Source of the DNA: Streptomyces formicae
Lineage (GTDB): Bacteria; Actinomycetota; Actinomycetes; Streptomycetales; Streptomycetaceae
Direction: 5' to 3'
Assembly (NCBI RefSeq): GCF_002556545.1
Contig: NZ_CP022685.1
Coordinates: 2,108,001-2,172,000 of the forward strand
Length of the DNA: 64,000 nt
Shown here one piece after another: positions 31,488 through 42,061 of this stretch (position 1 is the stretch's first letter; the number at the start of each line of letters is the position of its first letter). A program made the translations under genes and the position numbers. Under the pieces are notes generated by a model that searched no databases, had not been told where the DNA came from, and saw only the letters and a list, made by a program, of their open reading frames with translations.

Positions 31488-33086
31488 TCAGGCGAGGGCG
31501 ACCAGATCCGCGTAGTCCTGGCCCCACAGGTCCTCGACGCCGTCCGGGAGCAGGATGATCCGCTCCGGCTGGAGCGCCTCCACCGCACCCTCGTCGTGCG
31601 TGACGAGGACGACCGCGCCCTTGTAGGTGCGCAGCGCGCCGAGGATCTCCTCGCGGCTCGCCGGGTCGAGGTTGTTGGTGGGCTCGTCGAGCAGGAGCAC
31701 GTTCGCCGAGGAGACGACCAGGGTCGCGAGCGCGAGCCGGGTCTTCTCACCGCCGGAGAGGACACCCGCGGGCTTGTCGACGTCGTCTCCGGAGAAGAGG
31801 AACGAGCCGAGCGTCTTGCGCACCTCGACGAGGTCGAGGTCGGGGGCGGCCGAGCGCATGTTCTCCAGGACCGTGCGCTCGGGGTCGAGCGTCTCGTGCT
31901 CCTGGGCGTAGTAGCCGAGCTTGAGGCCGTGGCCCTCGATGACCTCCCCGGTGTCGGGCTTCTCGGCACCGCCGAGGAGCCGGAGCAGGGTGGTCTTGCC
32001 CGCGCCGTTGAGGCCGAGGATGACGACGCGCGAGCCCTTGTCGATGGCCAGGTCGACGTCGGTGAAGATCTCCAGCGAGCCGTACGACTTCGACAGGCCC
32101 TCGGCCATGAGCGGCGTCTTGCCGCACGGCGAGGGCTCGGGGAAGCGCAGCTTGGCGACCTTGTCGCTCTGGCGCACCGCCTCCAGGCCCGCGAGGAGCT
32201 TGTCGGCGCGGCGCGCCATGTTCTGCGCGGCAACCGTCTTGGTGGCCTTGGCGCGCATCTTGTCGGCCTGCGAGTGGAGCGTCGCGGCCTTCTTCTCGGC
32301 GTTCTGGCGCTCGCGCTTGCGGCGCTTCTCGTCGGACTCGCGCTGCTGCTGGTAGAGCTTCCAGCCCATGTTGTAGACGTCGATCTGGGCGCGGTTGGCG
32401 TCCAGGTAGAAGACCTTGTTGACGACCGTCTCGACGAGGTCGACGTCGTGGGAGATCACGATGAAGCCGCCGCGGTACGTCTTCAGGTAGTCCCGCAGCC
32501 AGACGATCGAGTCGGCGTCGAGGTGGTTGGTCGGCTCGTCCAGGAGGAGCGTGTCGGCGTCCGAGAAGAGGATGCGGGCCAGCTCGATGCGGCGGCGCTG
32601 ACCACCGGAGAGCGTGTGCAGGGGCTGGCCGAGCACGCGGTCGGGGAGGTTGAGCGCGGCGGCGATGGTGGCGGCCTCGGCCTCGGCGGCGTACCCGCCC
32701 TTGGTGAGGAACTCCGTCTCCTGGCGCTCGTACTGCTTGAGGGCCTTCTCGCGGGTGGCGCCCGAGCCGTTCGCGATGCGCTGCTCGTTCTCGCGCATCT
32801 TGCGCATCAGGACGTCGAGTCCGCGCGCGGAGAGGATGCGGTCGCGGGCGAGCACGTCGAGGTCGCCGGTGCGGGGGTCCTGCGGGAGGTAACCGACCTC
32901 TCCGGAGCGGGAGATCGTGCCGCCGGCTGGGATTCCCTCACCGGCCAGGCACTTGGTGAGGGTGGTCTTGCCCGCGCCGTTGCGGCCGACGAGGCCGATG
33001 CGGTCGCCCTTCGCGATACGGAAGGTGGCGTTCTCGATGAGGATGCGGGCGCCGGCGCGCAGCTCGATGCCGGAAGCGGTGATCAC
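31488..33086 (-). CDS. ABC-F family ATP-binding protein
   Basis: 532 residues with two ABC domains and no membrane part. Domain 1: Walker A GRNGAGKTT, signature LSGGQRRR, Walker B LLLDEPTNHLD. Domain 2: GLNGAGKTT, LSGGEKTR, LLLDEPTNNLD. The linker between them is a charged helical arm (YQQQRESDEKRRKRERQNAEKKAA). ABC-F proteins act on ribosomes (EttA-, Uup- or antibiotic-protection types). This is the short form common in Streptomyces; resistance cannot be inferred. GTG start with AGGAG at the right distance. Confidence 0.93.
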   Translation of the reverse strand: MITASGIELRAGARILIENATFRIAKGDRIGLVGRNGAGKTTLTKCLAGEGIPAGGTISRSGEVGYLPQDPRTGDLDVLARDRILSARGLDVLMRKMRENEQRIANGSGATREKALKQYERQETEFLTKGGYAAEAEAATIAAALNLPDRVLGQPLHTLSGGQRRRIELARILFSDADTLLLDEPTNHLDADSIVWLRDYLKTYRGGFIVISHDVDLVETVVNKVFYLDANRAQIDVYNMGWKLYQQQRESDEKRRKRERQNAEKKAATLHSQADKMRAKATKTVAAQNMARRADKLLAGLEAVRQSDKVAKLRFPEPSPCGKTPLMAEGLSKSYGSLEIFTDVDLAIDKGSRVVILGLNGAGKTTLLRLLGGAEKPDTGEVIEGHGLKLGYYAQEHETLDPERTVLENMRSAAPDLDLVEVRKTLGSFLFSGDDVDKPAGVLSGGEKTRLALATLVVSSANVLLLDEPTNNLDPASREEILGALRTYKGAVVLVTHDEGAVEALQPERIILLPDGVEDLWGQDYADLVALA

Positions 33087-33207
33087 GGGGGTACTCCTGA
33101 GCAGAGTGGACGGCGAGTGGGACGACTGAGGTACTCGGGACCGGTGTCTATGCCGTCCAACTGAGAAGAGGAGCTGCCATGGCAGCCAGTCTAACGGGCC
33201 CCCGCAA

Positions 33208-34026
33208 CTACTTTTCCGGCCCGAGGTCCCCGTTGCCCAGCGGTGTACGGCCGGGAACGATTCTGCCGTAGTCGTCCACCGCGATGACCTGGGACGTCCA
33301 GGAGGCACCCGGGCTCGCACAGGGCTGGGCGAGCAGGAGGGCGCCCCGGGTGCGCACGGCGCGGGACGGTACGAAGGCGCAGCCGGGTCGTGCGGGCAGC
33401 ACCCAGCGCAGGTCGCCGTCCACGGCGCGGTAGGCGGCGACGCGGTGCGGGGTGACGACGGCCAGCATGCGGGCGCCGGGGGTGAGCGGCTGGAGGACCC
33501 CCGCACCGCCCCGGGCCGCCTCGCCGCGCAGCCAGGCGGCGCTGCCGGGCGCGGCGCGGTGCCAGCGCACGGAGCCGCCGTCGGCCCGCGCGGTGTCGGT
33601 GACCAGGCCGTCGCTCCAGAGCGTGAAGGCGTGTCCGGGGGCACCGAGCGTCTTCAGGGGGCGCCGCCCTTCGCGCGCGTACGTCCACCGGGCCTTGCCG
33701 CTCACCGGGTCGTACGCCTCGACGGCCCGGCCCGCCCTGCGCAGCTCGGGCTCCCCGGCGCGCTCGGCGTCCGCCACGCGCGTGTGGACGGTGAGGTGGT
33801 CTCCGTAGGGGGCGAGCCGCGAGTGGTGGGCGGCGGTGATGAGCGGCACGGCGAGCAGGGCCAGGGCGACGGGGAGCGCGATGCGGGTGCCTCGCCGGGA
33901 GGCCGGGGCGGTTGTCGGGGCGGTTGTCGGGGCCGGAAAGCCCCTCAGGGGAAGGTCCGCCGACGGTGGGGCGGCCTCGGGCGGTGGTGCGGTCGTGTCG
34001 GTCGCCTCGACCGGCAGAACGGACAT
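33208..34026 (-). CDS. Membrane-anchored PQQ-like beta-propeller protein
   Basis: 272 residues. A Pro/Ala-rich cytoplasmic tail of about 45 residues is followed by one helix ([20 protein letters not shown]), then an extracytoplasmic domain with repeating [36 protein letters not shown] and [13 protein letters not shown] segments, the outer-propeller-blade pattern of PQQ_2 proteins. Too short for a full propeller. Function unknown. AAGGGGG precedes the ATG. Confidence 0.7.
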   Translation of the reverse strand: MSVLPVEATDTTAPPPEAAPPSADLPLRGFPAPTTAPTTAPASRRGTRIALPVALALLAVPLITAAHHSRLAPYGDHLTVHTRVADAERAGEPELRRAGRAVEAYDPVSGKARWTYAREGRRPLKTLGAPGHAFTLWSDGLVTDTARADGGSVRWHRAAPGSAAWLRGEAARGGAGVLQPLTPGARMLAVVTPHRVAAYRAVDGDLRWVLPARPGCAFVPSRAVRTRGALLLAQPCASPGASWTSQVIAVDDYGRIVPGRTPLGNGDLGPEK

Positions 34027-34254
34027 GACGCCCCCTTCGGAACCACTGCCCACGGATCAGGCGCAGAGCGTAGCCGCGGGGCCCCTTACGGGCGCCCGGA
34101 GCCGTCGCGACACGGCGCGGGGCGCGGCCCGCGTCCCCCGTTCGGACCTCCGTCCGGCGCCCCGCGAGGGCTGGCATATCAGGATGAAGTGGCCGATAGC
34201 TCGGCGCGCGGGGCGACGTGTGCCGTCCCGGACGCGAGGCAGAGGGGTGCGCCC

Positions 34255-35145
34255 ATGCAGTTCGACGACGACGCCGACCTGGACACCTCCGAGGTGCAGG
34301 ATGTGCGCGGCAGTCGGATCCCCGGCGGCAGGGCGACGGTCGGCGGCGGCATCGCCGGTCTGATCGCGCTGCTCCTGGGGCTCTTCTTCGGAGTGGGCCC
34401 CGAGCAGCTGGGCCTCTCCTCCGGCGACCAGGAGCCCTCGGCCTCCTCCTCGTCGCTCGCGCAGGTGCAGCAGAGCTGCCGCACGGGCCGGGACGCCAAC
34501 GCCAAGGAGGACTGCCGCATCGTGGCGGTGGTCAACAGCGTCCAGGACTTCTGGCGCCCGGAGTTCCAGCGCCGACGGGCGACCTACTCCCCCGCGCAGA
34601 CCGTCCTGTTCACCAACCGCGTGGGCACCGCCTGCGGGACCGCGACGTCGGCTGTCGGCCCCTTCTACTGCCCCGGCGACCGGAAGGTCTATCTGGACCT
34701 GGGCTTCTTCAACGAACTGCGGACGAAATTCGGCTCCAACGGCGGGCCCTTCGCGCAGGCGTACGTGGTGGCCCACGAGTACGGGCACCACGTGCAGAAC
34801 CTCATGGGAACCCTGCAACGCTCCCAGGACGGGCGCACGGGCCGCGACAGCAACGCCGTGAAGGTCGAGCTCCAGGCGGACTGCTACGCGGGGGTCTGGG
34901 CGCGGCACGCGACCCGCAGCCCCGACGACCGCACCGGGAAGCCGCTGATCAGCAGCCTCGACGACAACGACATCCGGGACGGCCTCGACGCGGCGGCCGC
35001 CGTCGGCGACGACCGGATCCAGGAGAAGTTCCAGGGGCGCGTCACCCCCGAGTCCTGGACGCACGGCTCGGCCGAGCAGCGGCAGCAGTGGTTCTACCAG
35101 GGCTACCGCACCGGCGACATGGGGCAGTGCAACACGTTCCGCTGA
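34255..35145 (+). CDS. Neutral zinc metallopeptidase (YpfJ/KPN_02809 family)
   Basis: 296 residues. One helix near the N-terminus ([17 protein letters not shown]), then an extracellular domain with the zinc motif HEYGHH and the third-ligand segment [37 protein letters not shown] is the family signature. Predicted membrane-anchored, facing out. The CGTAT-type disulphide cysteines are present. GAGGGG precedes the ATG. Divergent from the PQQ-like gene. Confidence 0.92.
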   Translation: MQFDDDADLDTSEVQDVRGSRIPGGRATVGGGIAGLIALLLGLFFGVGPEQLGLSSGDQEPSASSSSLAQVQQSCRTGRDANAKEDCRIVAVVNSVQDFWRPEFQRRRATYSPAQTVLFTNRVGTACGTATSAVGPFYCPGDRKVYLDLGFFNELRTKFGSNGGPFAQAYVVAHEYGHHVQNLMGTLQRSQDGRTGRDSNAVKVELQADCYAGVWARHATRSPDDRTGKPLISSLDDNDIRDGLDAAAAVGDDRIQEKFQGRVTPESWTHGSAEQRQQWFYQGYRTGDMGQCNTFR

Positions 35146-35227
35146 ACCGTGCGCGGGGCGGGCCGGGGCCTCGGGCGGCTCCGGCGGGCGTTGTCGGTGC
35201 CGGATGCCAGACTGTGAAGAGATGTGA

Positions 35228-35260
35228 AGCAGATCACTTTTGGCGGAGCAGATCACTTTT
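35228..35260. repeat. 14-bp direct repeat upstream of the VOC gene
   Basis: AGCAGATCACTTTT occurs at 35228-35241 and at 35247-35260. GTGAA at 35224 and TTCAC at 35259 form an outer inverted repeat. Four GATC sites lie within 35232-35277. Confidence 0.7.
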
Positions 35261-35280
35261 CACGGATCGGAGCGATCGGC

Positions 35281-35694
35281 ATGGCAGGCGACGACAGCGC
35301 ACGGCCGACCATCTTCCCCACCCTGCTGTACGCGGACGCGAAGGCCGCGATCCAGCAGCTGACGGAGGCGTTCGGCTTCACCGAGGCGAGTGTGTACGAG
35401 GGCGAGGGCGGCAGCGTCATGCACGCCGAACTGACGTATGGCAACGGCGCGGTGATGCTCGGCTCCAAGGGCCGGGGCGGCCTCTTCGACCAGGTGATGA
35501 AGGACGCGGGGCCGTGCGGCGTGTACCTGGTGGTGGACGACGTCGACGCCCACCACCAGCGGGCCAAGGAGCACGGCGTGGAGATCCTGATGCCCCCGAC
35601 CGACCAGGACTACGGCTCCCGGGACTACATGGCGCGGGACGCCGAGGGCAACGTGTGGAGCTTCGGGACGTACGCGCCCGAGACCCGGGCCTGA
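35281..35694 (+). CDS. VOC family (glyoxalase/bleomycin-resistance fold) protein
   Basis: 137 residues. Two beta-alpha-beta-beta-beta modules: TIFPTLLYADAKAAIQQLTEAFGF and GVYLVVDDVDAHHQRAKEHGVEILMPPTDQDYGSRDYMARDAEGNVWSFGTY. This is the PhnB/SRPBCC-neighbour type often annotated as glyoxalase; reaction unknown. Start at the ATG with GGAG 8-9 bases upstream. A GTG at 35224 would add 19 residues encoded by the 14-bp repeats. Confidence 0.82.
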   Translation: MAGDDSARPTIFPTLLYADAKAAIQQLTEAFGFTEASVYEGEGGSVMHAELTYGNGAVMLGSKGRGGLFDQVMKDAGPCGVYLVVDDVDAHHQRAKEHGVEILMPPTDQDYGSRDYMARDAEGNVWSFGTYAPETRA

Positions 35695-35704
35695 ACCGGT
35701 CCGG

Positions 35705-37150
35705 TCACTCCCCGCCGGTGTGCACCTGGAAGGCCGCACGGCGCACGGCCTTGGCGAGCGCCGGATCGGGGTGGGCCGCGGCGAGGGCGACCAGGACCTG
35801 GACGGTGCGGGGGTGCCCCGCCTTGCGCACCTCTTCGAGCAGCGCGGGCACGGTGGGCTGGACCGCCGACTCCAGGTGCCGGACGAGGACCTGCGCCTCG
35901 CCGTGGTCCGCGACGGCCGCCGCGGTGTCGATCCACAGCCAGGTCGACTCCTCGCGGCTCAGCACGAGGTGGACGTCCTCGGGGTCGGCGCCCTCCTGCT
36001 CGGCGAGCCAGAGCAGGGCGTACGGACGCAGCGACGTCTCGTCGAGGACGGTCCTGACCTCCGCCTCGGCCGGGGCACCGACCACCCGCAGCGCCTCGAA
36101 GGCCAGGCCGCGCAGCAGGGCGTCCTCGCCGCGGGCTGCGGTGAGCAGGTCGGTGACGGCGCTGCCGACGGGGCGGGCCGCGAGCCAGGCGCGGTATTCG
36201 ACGCGCGCCGCGTTGGGCCGCAGTCGTACGCAGCCGCGCAGCATGTCCTCGGCGGACTGCTCGATGTGCCCGGCGGGGCTCTGCGCGGCGACGCAGATTT
36301 GCTCCAGCTTGACCCAGACCGCCCAGCTGCCGAGCGGGGTGAGCGTGGCCTGCCCCTCGGCGTAGGTCAGCGCGCCCACGACGGCGAGGCCGCGCAGGGC
36401 CCAGTCGAGCAGGGCGGGCAGCGGCGCCTCTTCGGCGGGGTCGGGAGAGAGGGGCGGCCCGTAGGGAATCTCGCAGCGCTCGGTGCGCAGTTCCGTGACG
36501 CGCTGGTCCAGGAGGTCCAGGAGCTGCGGCACGGGGACGGGGCCCGCCGAGAGCTGGAGGAAGGAGAGCACCTGCGGCATCGCCTCGACGGCCTCGGCGA
36601 CCGCCGCCGGGGCGAGGTCGAGGGGCGCGGGGTGGGCGAGGGACCAGGCGTCGAAGAGCGCGACCCAGCCGCGCAGCACCGCGGTGTCGTCGCGGTTCCA
36701 GACGCGCAGCCGCCAGCCGGGCCGCGCGCTGTCGCCGTGCACCTCGATGAGGCCCGCGAGCCGCGCGGTGTCCCAGTCGGCGCGGACCTGATCGGTGGTC
36801 AGTCCCAGTTCGGCGGCGGCCCGTTCGGCGGTGGCGTCGGAGAGGGTGCCGTTGCCGTCGGGGGTGGTTCCGGAGCGGCGGGGTCCTGGGCGCAGGGCCG
36901 CGTCGGCCCAGCGCGCGACCCGTACAGCGTCGGCGAGACCGGCGCGGGCCGCCCTCGCCAGCTCGGCGGGGGCCGGTGTGCCCTCGGGCGGCCGGGGCGC
37001 GGGACGGCGCGCACGGCGGTCGCTCACCGCGCCCGGGGCGGCGGAAAGGGGGCGCGCTGAGTCGCGCTGGGCCTCTCCTCGCGTCTCGGCCCTCGGGTGG
37101 GGAGCGCGGACGAGTCGGAGCCTGGAGTCGCGCGGGGTACGGGACGTCAC
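35705..37150 (-). CDS. Hypothetical protein, alpha-helical (HEAT-like C-terminus)
   Basis: 481 residues, no membrane segment. An Arg/Pro-rich N-terminus leads to a globular region with a winged-helix look (AAAELGLTTDQVRADWDTARLAGLIEVHGDSARPGWRLRVW). The last third has helical repeats (LLRGLAFEALRVVGAPAEAEVRTVLDE, GHPRTVQVLVALAAAHPDPALAKAVRRAAF). No catalytic motif recognised. GTG start with GGAAGA 8 bases upstream. Function unknown. Confidence 0.65.
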   Translation of the reverse strand: MTSRTPRDSRLRLVRAPHPRAETRGEAQRDSARPLSAAPGAVSDRRARRPAPRPPEGTPAPAELARAARAGLADAVRVARWADAALRPGPRRSGTTPDGNGTLSDATAERAAAELGLTTDQVRADWDTARLAGLIEVHGDSARPGWRLRVWNRDDTAVLRGWVALFDAWSLAHPAPLDLAPAAVAEAVEAMPQVLSFLQLSAGPVPVPQLLDLLDQRVTELRTERCEIPYGPPLSPDPAEEAPLPALLDWALRGLAVVGALTYAEGQATLTPLGSWAVWVKLEQICVAAQSPAGHIEQSAEDMLRGCVRLRPNAARVEYRAWLAARPVGSAVTDLLTAARGEDALLRGLAFEALRVVGAPAEAEVRTVLDETSLRPYALLWLAEQEGADPEDVHLVLSREESTWLWIDTAAAVADHGEAQVLVRHLESAVQPTVPALLEEVRKAGHPRTVQVLVALAAAHPDPALAKAVRRAAFQVHTGGE

Positions 37151-37272
37151 AGGAGCAGTCTTCCTGTTGACGGTCAGAAAACCCAAACGGAATGGCGAAG
37201 GAGGCGTTCTGGAGACGGTCTCGAACGGTCGGTTCAGGAGGTTCGAACGATCGGATCCGCGGTCACATCACG

Positions 37273-38412
37273 TCACATGAGAGGGGTGAGGAAGCGGCGC
37301 AGGGCCTCTTCGTACCCCGCGGGGTCGGCGTTCCACATGGCGCCGTGCGGCGCGTCGTGGACGGTGTGCAACGTGACCAGCTCGGGGCGCTGTTGGGCGA
37401 GGCGGCGGGAGAGTCCCCAGGGTGCGACGACGTCGTCGGGGCCGTGCACCAGGAGGGTGGGGACCTTGAGCACCTCGGGATCGGCCGCCTCCAGGATGCG
37501 GTCGCCGCGCAGACCGGTCCGGCCCTGGGCCGCACGGACCGCAAGCGGAAGGAGCGGTCCCGGGGTGCGGCGGGCGGCGGCGAGGGCGCGCAGCGTGGTC
37601 TCCCAGTTGAGGACCGGCGAGTCGAGGACGAGGCCGCTGACGCGGTCGCGCAGCGCCGAGTGGGCCGCGGCGTGCAGGGCCATGGTCGCGCCGGTGGACC
37701 AGCCGAGCAGCACGACGCGCTCGGCCCCGTAGCGCACGGCGTAGCGGATGGCGGCGTCCAGGTCGCGCCACTCCGTCTCGCCGAGGTGGCCGAGGCCGTC
37801 CGGCGAGCGGGGCGCGCCGAGGTCGCCCCGGTAGGCGAGGGCGAGCACGGGGAACCGCTGGCGGTGCAGGAAGTCCATGAGGACCATGGAGTGCTCGCGG
37901 GTCGTGCCGAGGCCGTGCACGGCGATGACCCAGGTGTCGCGGGCCCCCGGCACGAACCAGGCGGGCAGGCCGCCGAGTTCGCCGGGGATGTCGACGTCCG
38001 CGTGGTCGATGCCGAGCGCGGCGTGCGGGTCGCCGATGTGGACCTGCGGGGTGAGCCAGACCTTCGCGCCGGGCTCCAGGGTGCCGTGGGTGACGGCTTC
38101 GAGGCGGCGTACGACGGTGTCCGCCGCGTGCGGCGCCGACTCCAGGACGGGCCCGACGACGGCGTGCGTGCCGTCGCCGCCGAGTCCGTAGGTGCCGGGG
38201 CGCAGGCTCGCCAGGGCGCGGGTCAGGGTGATCTGGCCCGCGGCCGTGGCGTGCACGGTGAGTCGGGGCTCCGTCGGCAGGGGGCGGCCCGCCGGGGCCT
38301 TGAGGGCGGCGTCGCTCGCGTACCGGCCCGCCGCGACTGCGGCCGCGCCGAGAGCGGCGGTGACTCCGGTGGCTACGGTGACGGCTGCTGCCGTCGCTTT
38401 GGCTGGGCGCAC
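37273..38412 (-). CDS. Alpha/beta hydrolase with N-terminal membrane anchor
   Basis: 379 residues. An N-terminal helix (TAAAVTVATGVTAALGAAAVAAG) suggests export and anchoring. The hydrolase core shows the oxyanion motif VHGLG, nucleophile elbow GWSTGA (Ser), acid in VHGPDDVV and the His in VHDAPHGAM. It is related to the serine aminopeptidase/BEM46 group. Substrate unknown. GTG start close to TGGAG. Confidence 0.85.
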   Translation of the reverse strand: MRPAKATAAAVTVATGVTAALGAAAVAAGRYASDAALKAPAGRPLPTEPRLTVHATAAGQITLTRALASLRPGTYGLGGDGTHAVVGPVLESAPHAADTVVRRLEAVTHGTLEPGAKVWLTPQVHIGDPHAALGIDHADVDIPGELGGLPAWFVPGARDTWVIAVHGLGTTREHSMVLMDFLHRQRFPVLALAYRGDLGAPRSPDGLGHLGETEWRDLDAAIRYAVRYGAERVVLLGWSTGATMALHAAAHSALRDRVSGLVLDSPVLNWETTLRALAAARRTPGPLLPLAVRAAQGRTGLRGDRILEAADPEVLKVPTLLVHGPDDVVAPWGLSRRLAQQRPELVTLHTVHDAPHGAMWNADPAGYEEALRRFLTPLM

Positions 38413-38501
38413 GGCTCCAGTGTCCGGGGCGGGAGCGTGCGGGGCCAGTGGGCGGTGCCCGCCGGGTGATCCCGCCGCGCGGCCGCGCGGTCGGGCGCGG
38501 G

Positions 38502-39209
38502 TCAGGAACGCCGCTGTCCGTACCCCCGAAGCCTCTCCTCCGCTTCACGGAGCTGGTCCGGGGACAAGAGTGTGGGGGTGTGGCCGGGCAGCGAGCTCGC
38601 CGTGAGCCAGAGGCGGGACATCCATTCCAGCTGGGCCGTGCGGTCGTACGCCTGGGACAGCGAGTCTCCGTACGTGACCGTTCCGTGGTTCTGGAGGAGG
38701 CATCCGGTGCGGTCGCGCAGGGCGTGCAGCATGTTCTCGGCCAGCTCCTCCGTTCCGTACAGGGCGTACGGAGCGACCCGGACGGGCCCGCCGAGGATGC
38801 CCGTCATGTAGTGGACGGCGGGGAGTTCGGGGACGAGCATCGAGACGGCCGTGGCGTGCACGGCGTGGGTGTGGACGACGGCCCCCGCGTCGGTCTCGCG
38901 GTAGATCGCGAGGTGCATGGGCAGCTCGCTGGTGGGCGAGAGGTCGCCGAACAGCTGCCGCCCTTCGAGGTCGACGCCGAGCGCGTCCCCGGGCGTCAGC
39001 CGGTCGTAGGGCACGCCGCTCGGGGTGACCAGGACCGTGCCGCCGACGCGGACGGAGACGTTGCCCGACGTGCCGACGACCAGGCCCTCGCGCACCGTTC
39101 TGCGGGCGGTCTCCACCAGCTCGGCCCACGCCTGTTCGACGGCGTCCCGGCCCGCGCCGCCCGCTTCGCCCGCCGTGTCCCGCCCCGCGTCCTGTCGTTG
39201 CTCAGTCAT
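38502..39209 (-). CDS. Class II aldolase/adducin family protein
   Basis: 235 residues. GTSGNVSVRVGGTVLVTPSGVPYD, SELPMHLAIYRETDAGAVVHTHAVHATAVSM and a third His in QNHGTVT supply the phosphate loop and zinc ligands of fuculose-phosphate aldolase and ribulose-phosphate epimerase relatives. The Glu of SELPMH is the usual acid/base. Likely an aldol cleavage of a sugar phosphate or methylthioribulose-type substrate. CAGGAT six bases before the ATG fits a leaderless start. Confidence 0.87.
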   Translation of the reverse strand: MTEQRQDAGRDTAGEAGGAGRDAVEQAWAELVETARRTVREGLVVGTSGNVSVRVGGTVLVTPSGVPYDRLTPGDALGVDLEGRQLFGDLSPTSELPMHLAIYRETDAGAVVHTHAVHATAVSMLVPELPAVHYMTGILGGPVRVAPYALYGTEELAENMLHALRDRTGCLLQNHGTVTYGDSLSQAYDRTAQLEWMSRLWLTASSLPGHTPTLLSPDQLREAEERLRGYGQRRS

Positions 39210-39297
39210 GCGGTGATCCTGCCAGCGGGGCAGCGCTCACCATAGGGCGGAATCCAGGCGTCCGCAGGAATCCGGGCGTCCGCAAGGCAGGGGAAAC

Positions 39298-40038
39298 ATG
39301 GCTCGTGAGCACAGATCGTCCCGTCGTCGTACCCGGCTCGCGGCGGCAGCGGTGGCGGCGCTCGCCGTCGCCGGCAGCGCCCTCGCCGAGGTTCCGGTTT
39401 CGGCGGCGGGCGGGCCTCGGGGCCACGACGTGTCCTCGCACCAGAAGAACGTGGACTGGCAGCGGGCGAGGGAGAAGGGCGCGCGGTTCGTCTACGTGAA
39501 GGCGACCGAGTCCGACTCCTACCTCAACCCCTACTTCGACCAGCAGTACGACGGCTCGCGCGCGGCGGGACTGCTCCGCGGCGCCTACCACTTCGCGGTG
39601 CCGAGCACGTCATCGGGCGCGGCCCAGGCCCGGTACTTCCTGAGCCACGGCGGGCGCTGGCGCGCGGACGGCGGGACGCTGCCGCCCGCGCTCGACATCG
39701 AGCACAACCCGTACGGCAAGCGGAACTGCTACGGCCTGAGCAAGGCCAGGATGGTGAAGTGGATCCGGGACTTCAGCGACGCGGTGAAGCGGGGAACCGG
39801 ACGCCGTCCGGTGATCTACACGACCGCCAAGTGGTGGAACGACTGCACGGGCGGCAGCGGGGCCTTCGCCCCGGACCACGCCCTGTGGCTCGCGCACTGG
39901 TCGTCGTCGGCGGGGTCACTGCCCAGGGGCTGGGCGTACTGGACGTTCTGGCAGTACGACAACCACGGCGGACTGCCGGGTGATCAGAATCTCTTCAACG
40001 GCTCGACGGCCGCGCTGAAGCGGTTCGCCAGGGGCTAG
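39298..40038 (+). CDS. Secreted GH25 lysozyme (1,4-beta-N-acetylmuramidase)
   Basis: 246 residues. Signal peptide of about 36 residues (basic RSSRRRTR, hydrophobic core, VSAAGG). The mature domain shows the GH25 order: GHDVSSHQKNVDWQ, ARFVYVKATES, LLRGAYHFAVPS, PPALDIEHNPYG (catalytic Asp/Glu), WTFWQYDN. Equivalent to the extracellular cellosyl-type muramidases of Streptomyces. Divergent from the class II aldolase gene. Confidence 0.93.
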   Translation: MAREHRSSRRRTRLAAAAVAALAVAGSALAEVPVSAAGGPRGHDVSSHQKNVDWQRAREKGARFVYVKATESDSYLNPYFDQQYDGSRAAGLLRGAYHFAVPSTSSGAAQARYFLSHGGRWRADGGTLPPALDIEHNPYGKRNCYGLSKARMVKWIRDFSDAVKRGTGRRPVIYTTAKWWNDCTGGSGAFAPDHALWLAHWSSSAGSLPRGWAYWTFWQYDNHGGLPGDQNLFNGSTAALKRFARG

Positions 40039-40044
40039 CCGAAG

Positions 40045-40081
40045 GGCCCCGGAAGCCGACACTCCGCCCAGATTCCGGGCC
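40045..40081 (+). terminator. Possible terminator hairpin after the lysozyme gene
   Basis: A 9-bp stem with one bulged base, GGCCCCGGAA with TTCCGGGCC, starting 7 bases after the stop; 18-base loop. Confidence 0.4.
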
Positions 40082-40171
40082 TCGCGCCACCACTCCGTAC
40101 GATCTTCGTCAGACACCTGGCAGAGACGGAGTGGTGGCACTCCGCTTCGGGTCACCGCACCGCCCGGCCCA

Positions 40172-40189
40172 GTTCACTTTCCGTTCACC
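40172..40189 (+). promoter_or_regulatory. PHO box upstream of pitH2
   Basis: GTTCACT (40172) and GTTCACC (40183) are 11 bases apart, the spacing and sequence of PhoP direct repeats in Streptomyces. A degenerate third unit (GTTGCCT near 40193) follows. The box is about 52-69 bases upstream of the pitH2 ATG. Confidence 0.8.
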
Positions 40190-40240
40190 CAGGTTGCCTA
40201 CGTTCCACATGCCACTGACGTCCAACAGAAGCCTGGGTAA

Positions 40241-41536
<1,296 letters not shown>

Positions 41537-41548
41537 GGACGGATCAGC

Positions 41549-41773
41549 ATGAGCATCGACTGGGCAGCTCTCGGCTCCGTCTTCGGAGTCAGCCTCGCGG
41601 TGACGGTGGCCCTGGTGGGCCTGTTCACGCTCGGCATCGTCGGCCTCTCCAAGCAGGAGGCGGCAGCTTCTTCCGGCGGCGGCTCCGCGGCGATGGCCCG
41701 CACCGGCGCGTACGCCTGCTTCGCGCTCTGCGCGGCAGCGGTGGCGTACGGGATCTATCTGATCGTCGCCTGA
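41549..41773 (+). CDS. Small two-helix membrane protein downstream of pitH2
   Basis: 74 residues. Helix 1 is ALGSVFGVSLAVTVALVGLFTLGIVGL and helix 2 is GAYACFALCAAAVAYGIYLIVA, joined by a short Ser/Gly loop. AAGGACGG serves as ribosome site, 12 bases after the pitH2 stop. Actinobacterial pit genes often have such a partner; a role as an accessory subunit is inferred from position. Confidence 0.82.
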   Translation: MSIDWAALGSVFGVSLAVTVALVGLFTLGIVGLSKQEAAASSGGGSAAMARTGAYACFALCAAAVAYGIYLIVA

Positions 41774-41786
41774 CGACAAGCTTCAC

Positions 41787-41828
41787 CGGTGGGGTGCGGG
41801 ACGCGCGTGCGCGTCCCGCACCCCACCG
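41787..41828 (+). terminator. Very strong terminator of the pitH2 operon
   Basis: A perfect 20-bp stem (41787-41806 with 41809-41828) with only a 2-base gap, 13 bases after the stop codon. It separates the phosphate operon from the cobalamin riboswitch. Confidence 0.92.
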
Positions 41829-41879
41829 TCGTGTGTGGGGCTCCGCACACTCTCCCGCCGCAGGTCAACGGCGAGTTGA

Positions 41880-42010
41880 CGGGCGTTCGCGGGGCGTGGT
41901 GGACTGCCGGGGCCAACTACGGCGGCAGGTGAGGAAGCCGGTGCGAATCCGGCGCGGTCCCGCCACTGTCATCGGGGAGCGACCTCCCCGGAAGCCAGGA
42001 ACTCGCGCCG
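41880..42010 (+). ncRNA. Cobalamin (AdoCbl) riboswitch
   Basis: The conserved core is readable: GCCGGTGCGAATCCGG (from 41937), CGGTCCCGCCACTGT, then GGGGAGCGACCTCCCC, and the B12 box GAAGCCAGGA at 41991-42000. It precedes the cobD-cobQ-cob operon, so it should reduce expression when adenosylcobalamin is plentiful. Exact ends are approximate. A small AGGG/CCCT hairpin and the leader ORF with its ribosome site (about 42045-42061) lie in the expression platform, favouring translational control. Confidence 0.93.
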
Positions 42011-42061
42011 CCGCATCACGTCGAACCAGGGCGCGGACACCCTGAGTGAGGACATATCGCC

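Noticed and set aside
41936..41951. tRNA-like string GGTGCGAATCC
   Set aside because: It is the conserved core of the cobalamin riboswitch; no acceptor or anticodon stem can be drawn around it. No tRNA gene was found in the window.
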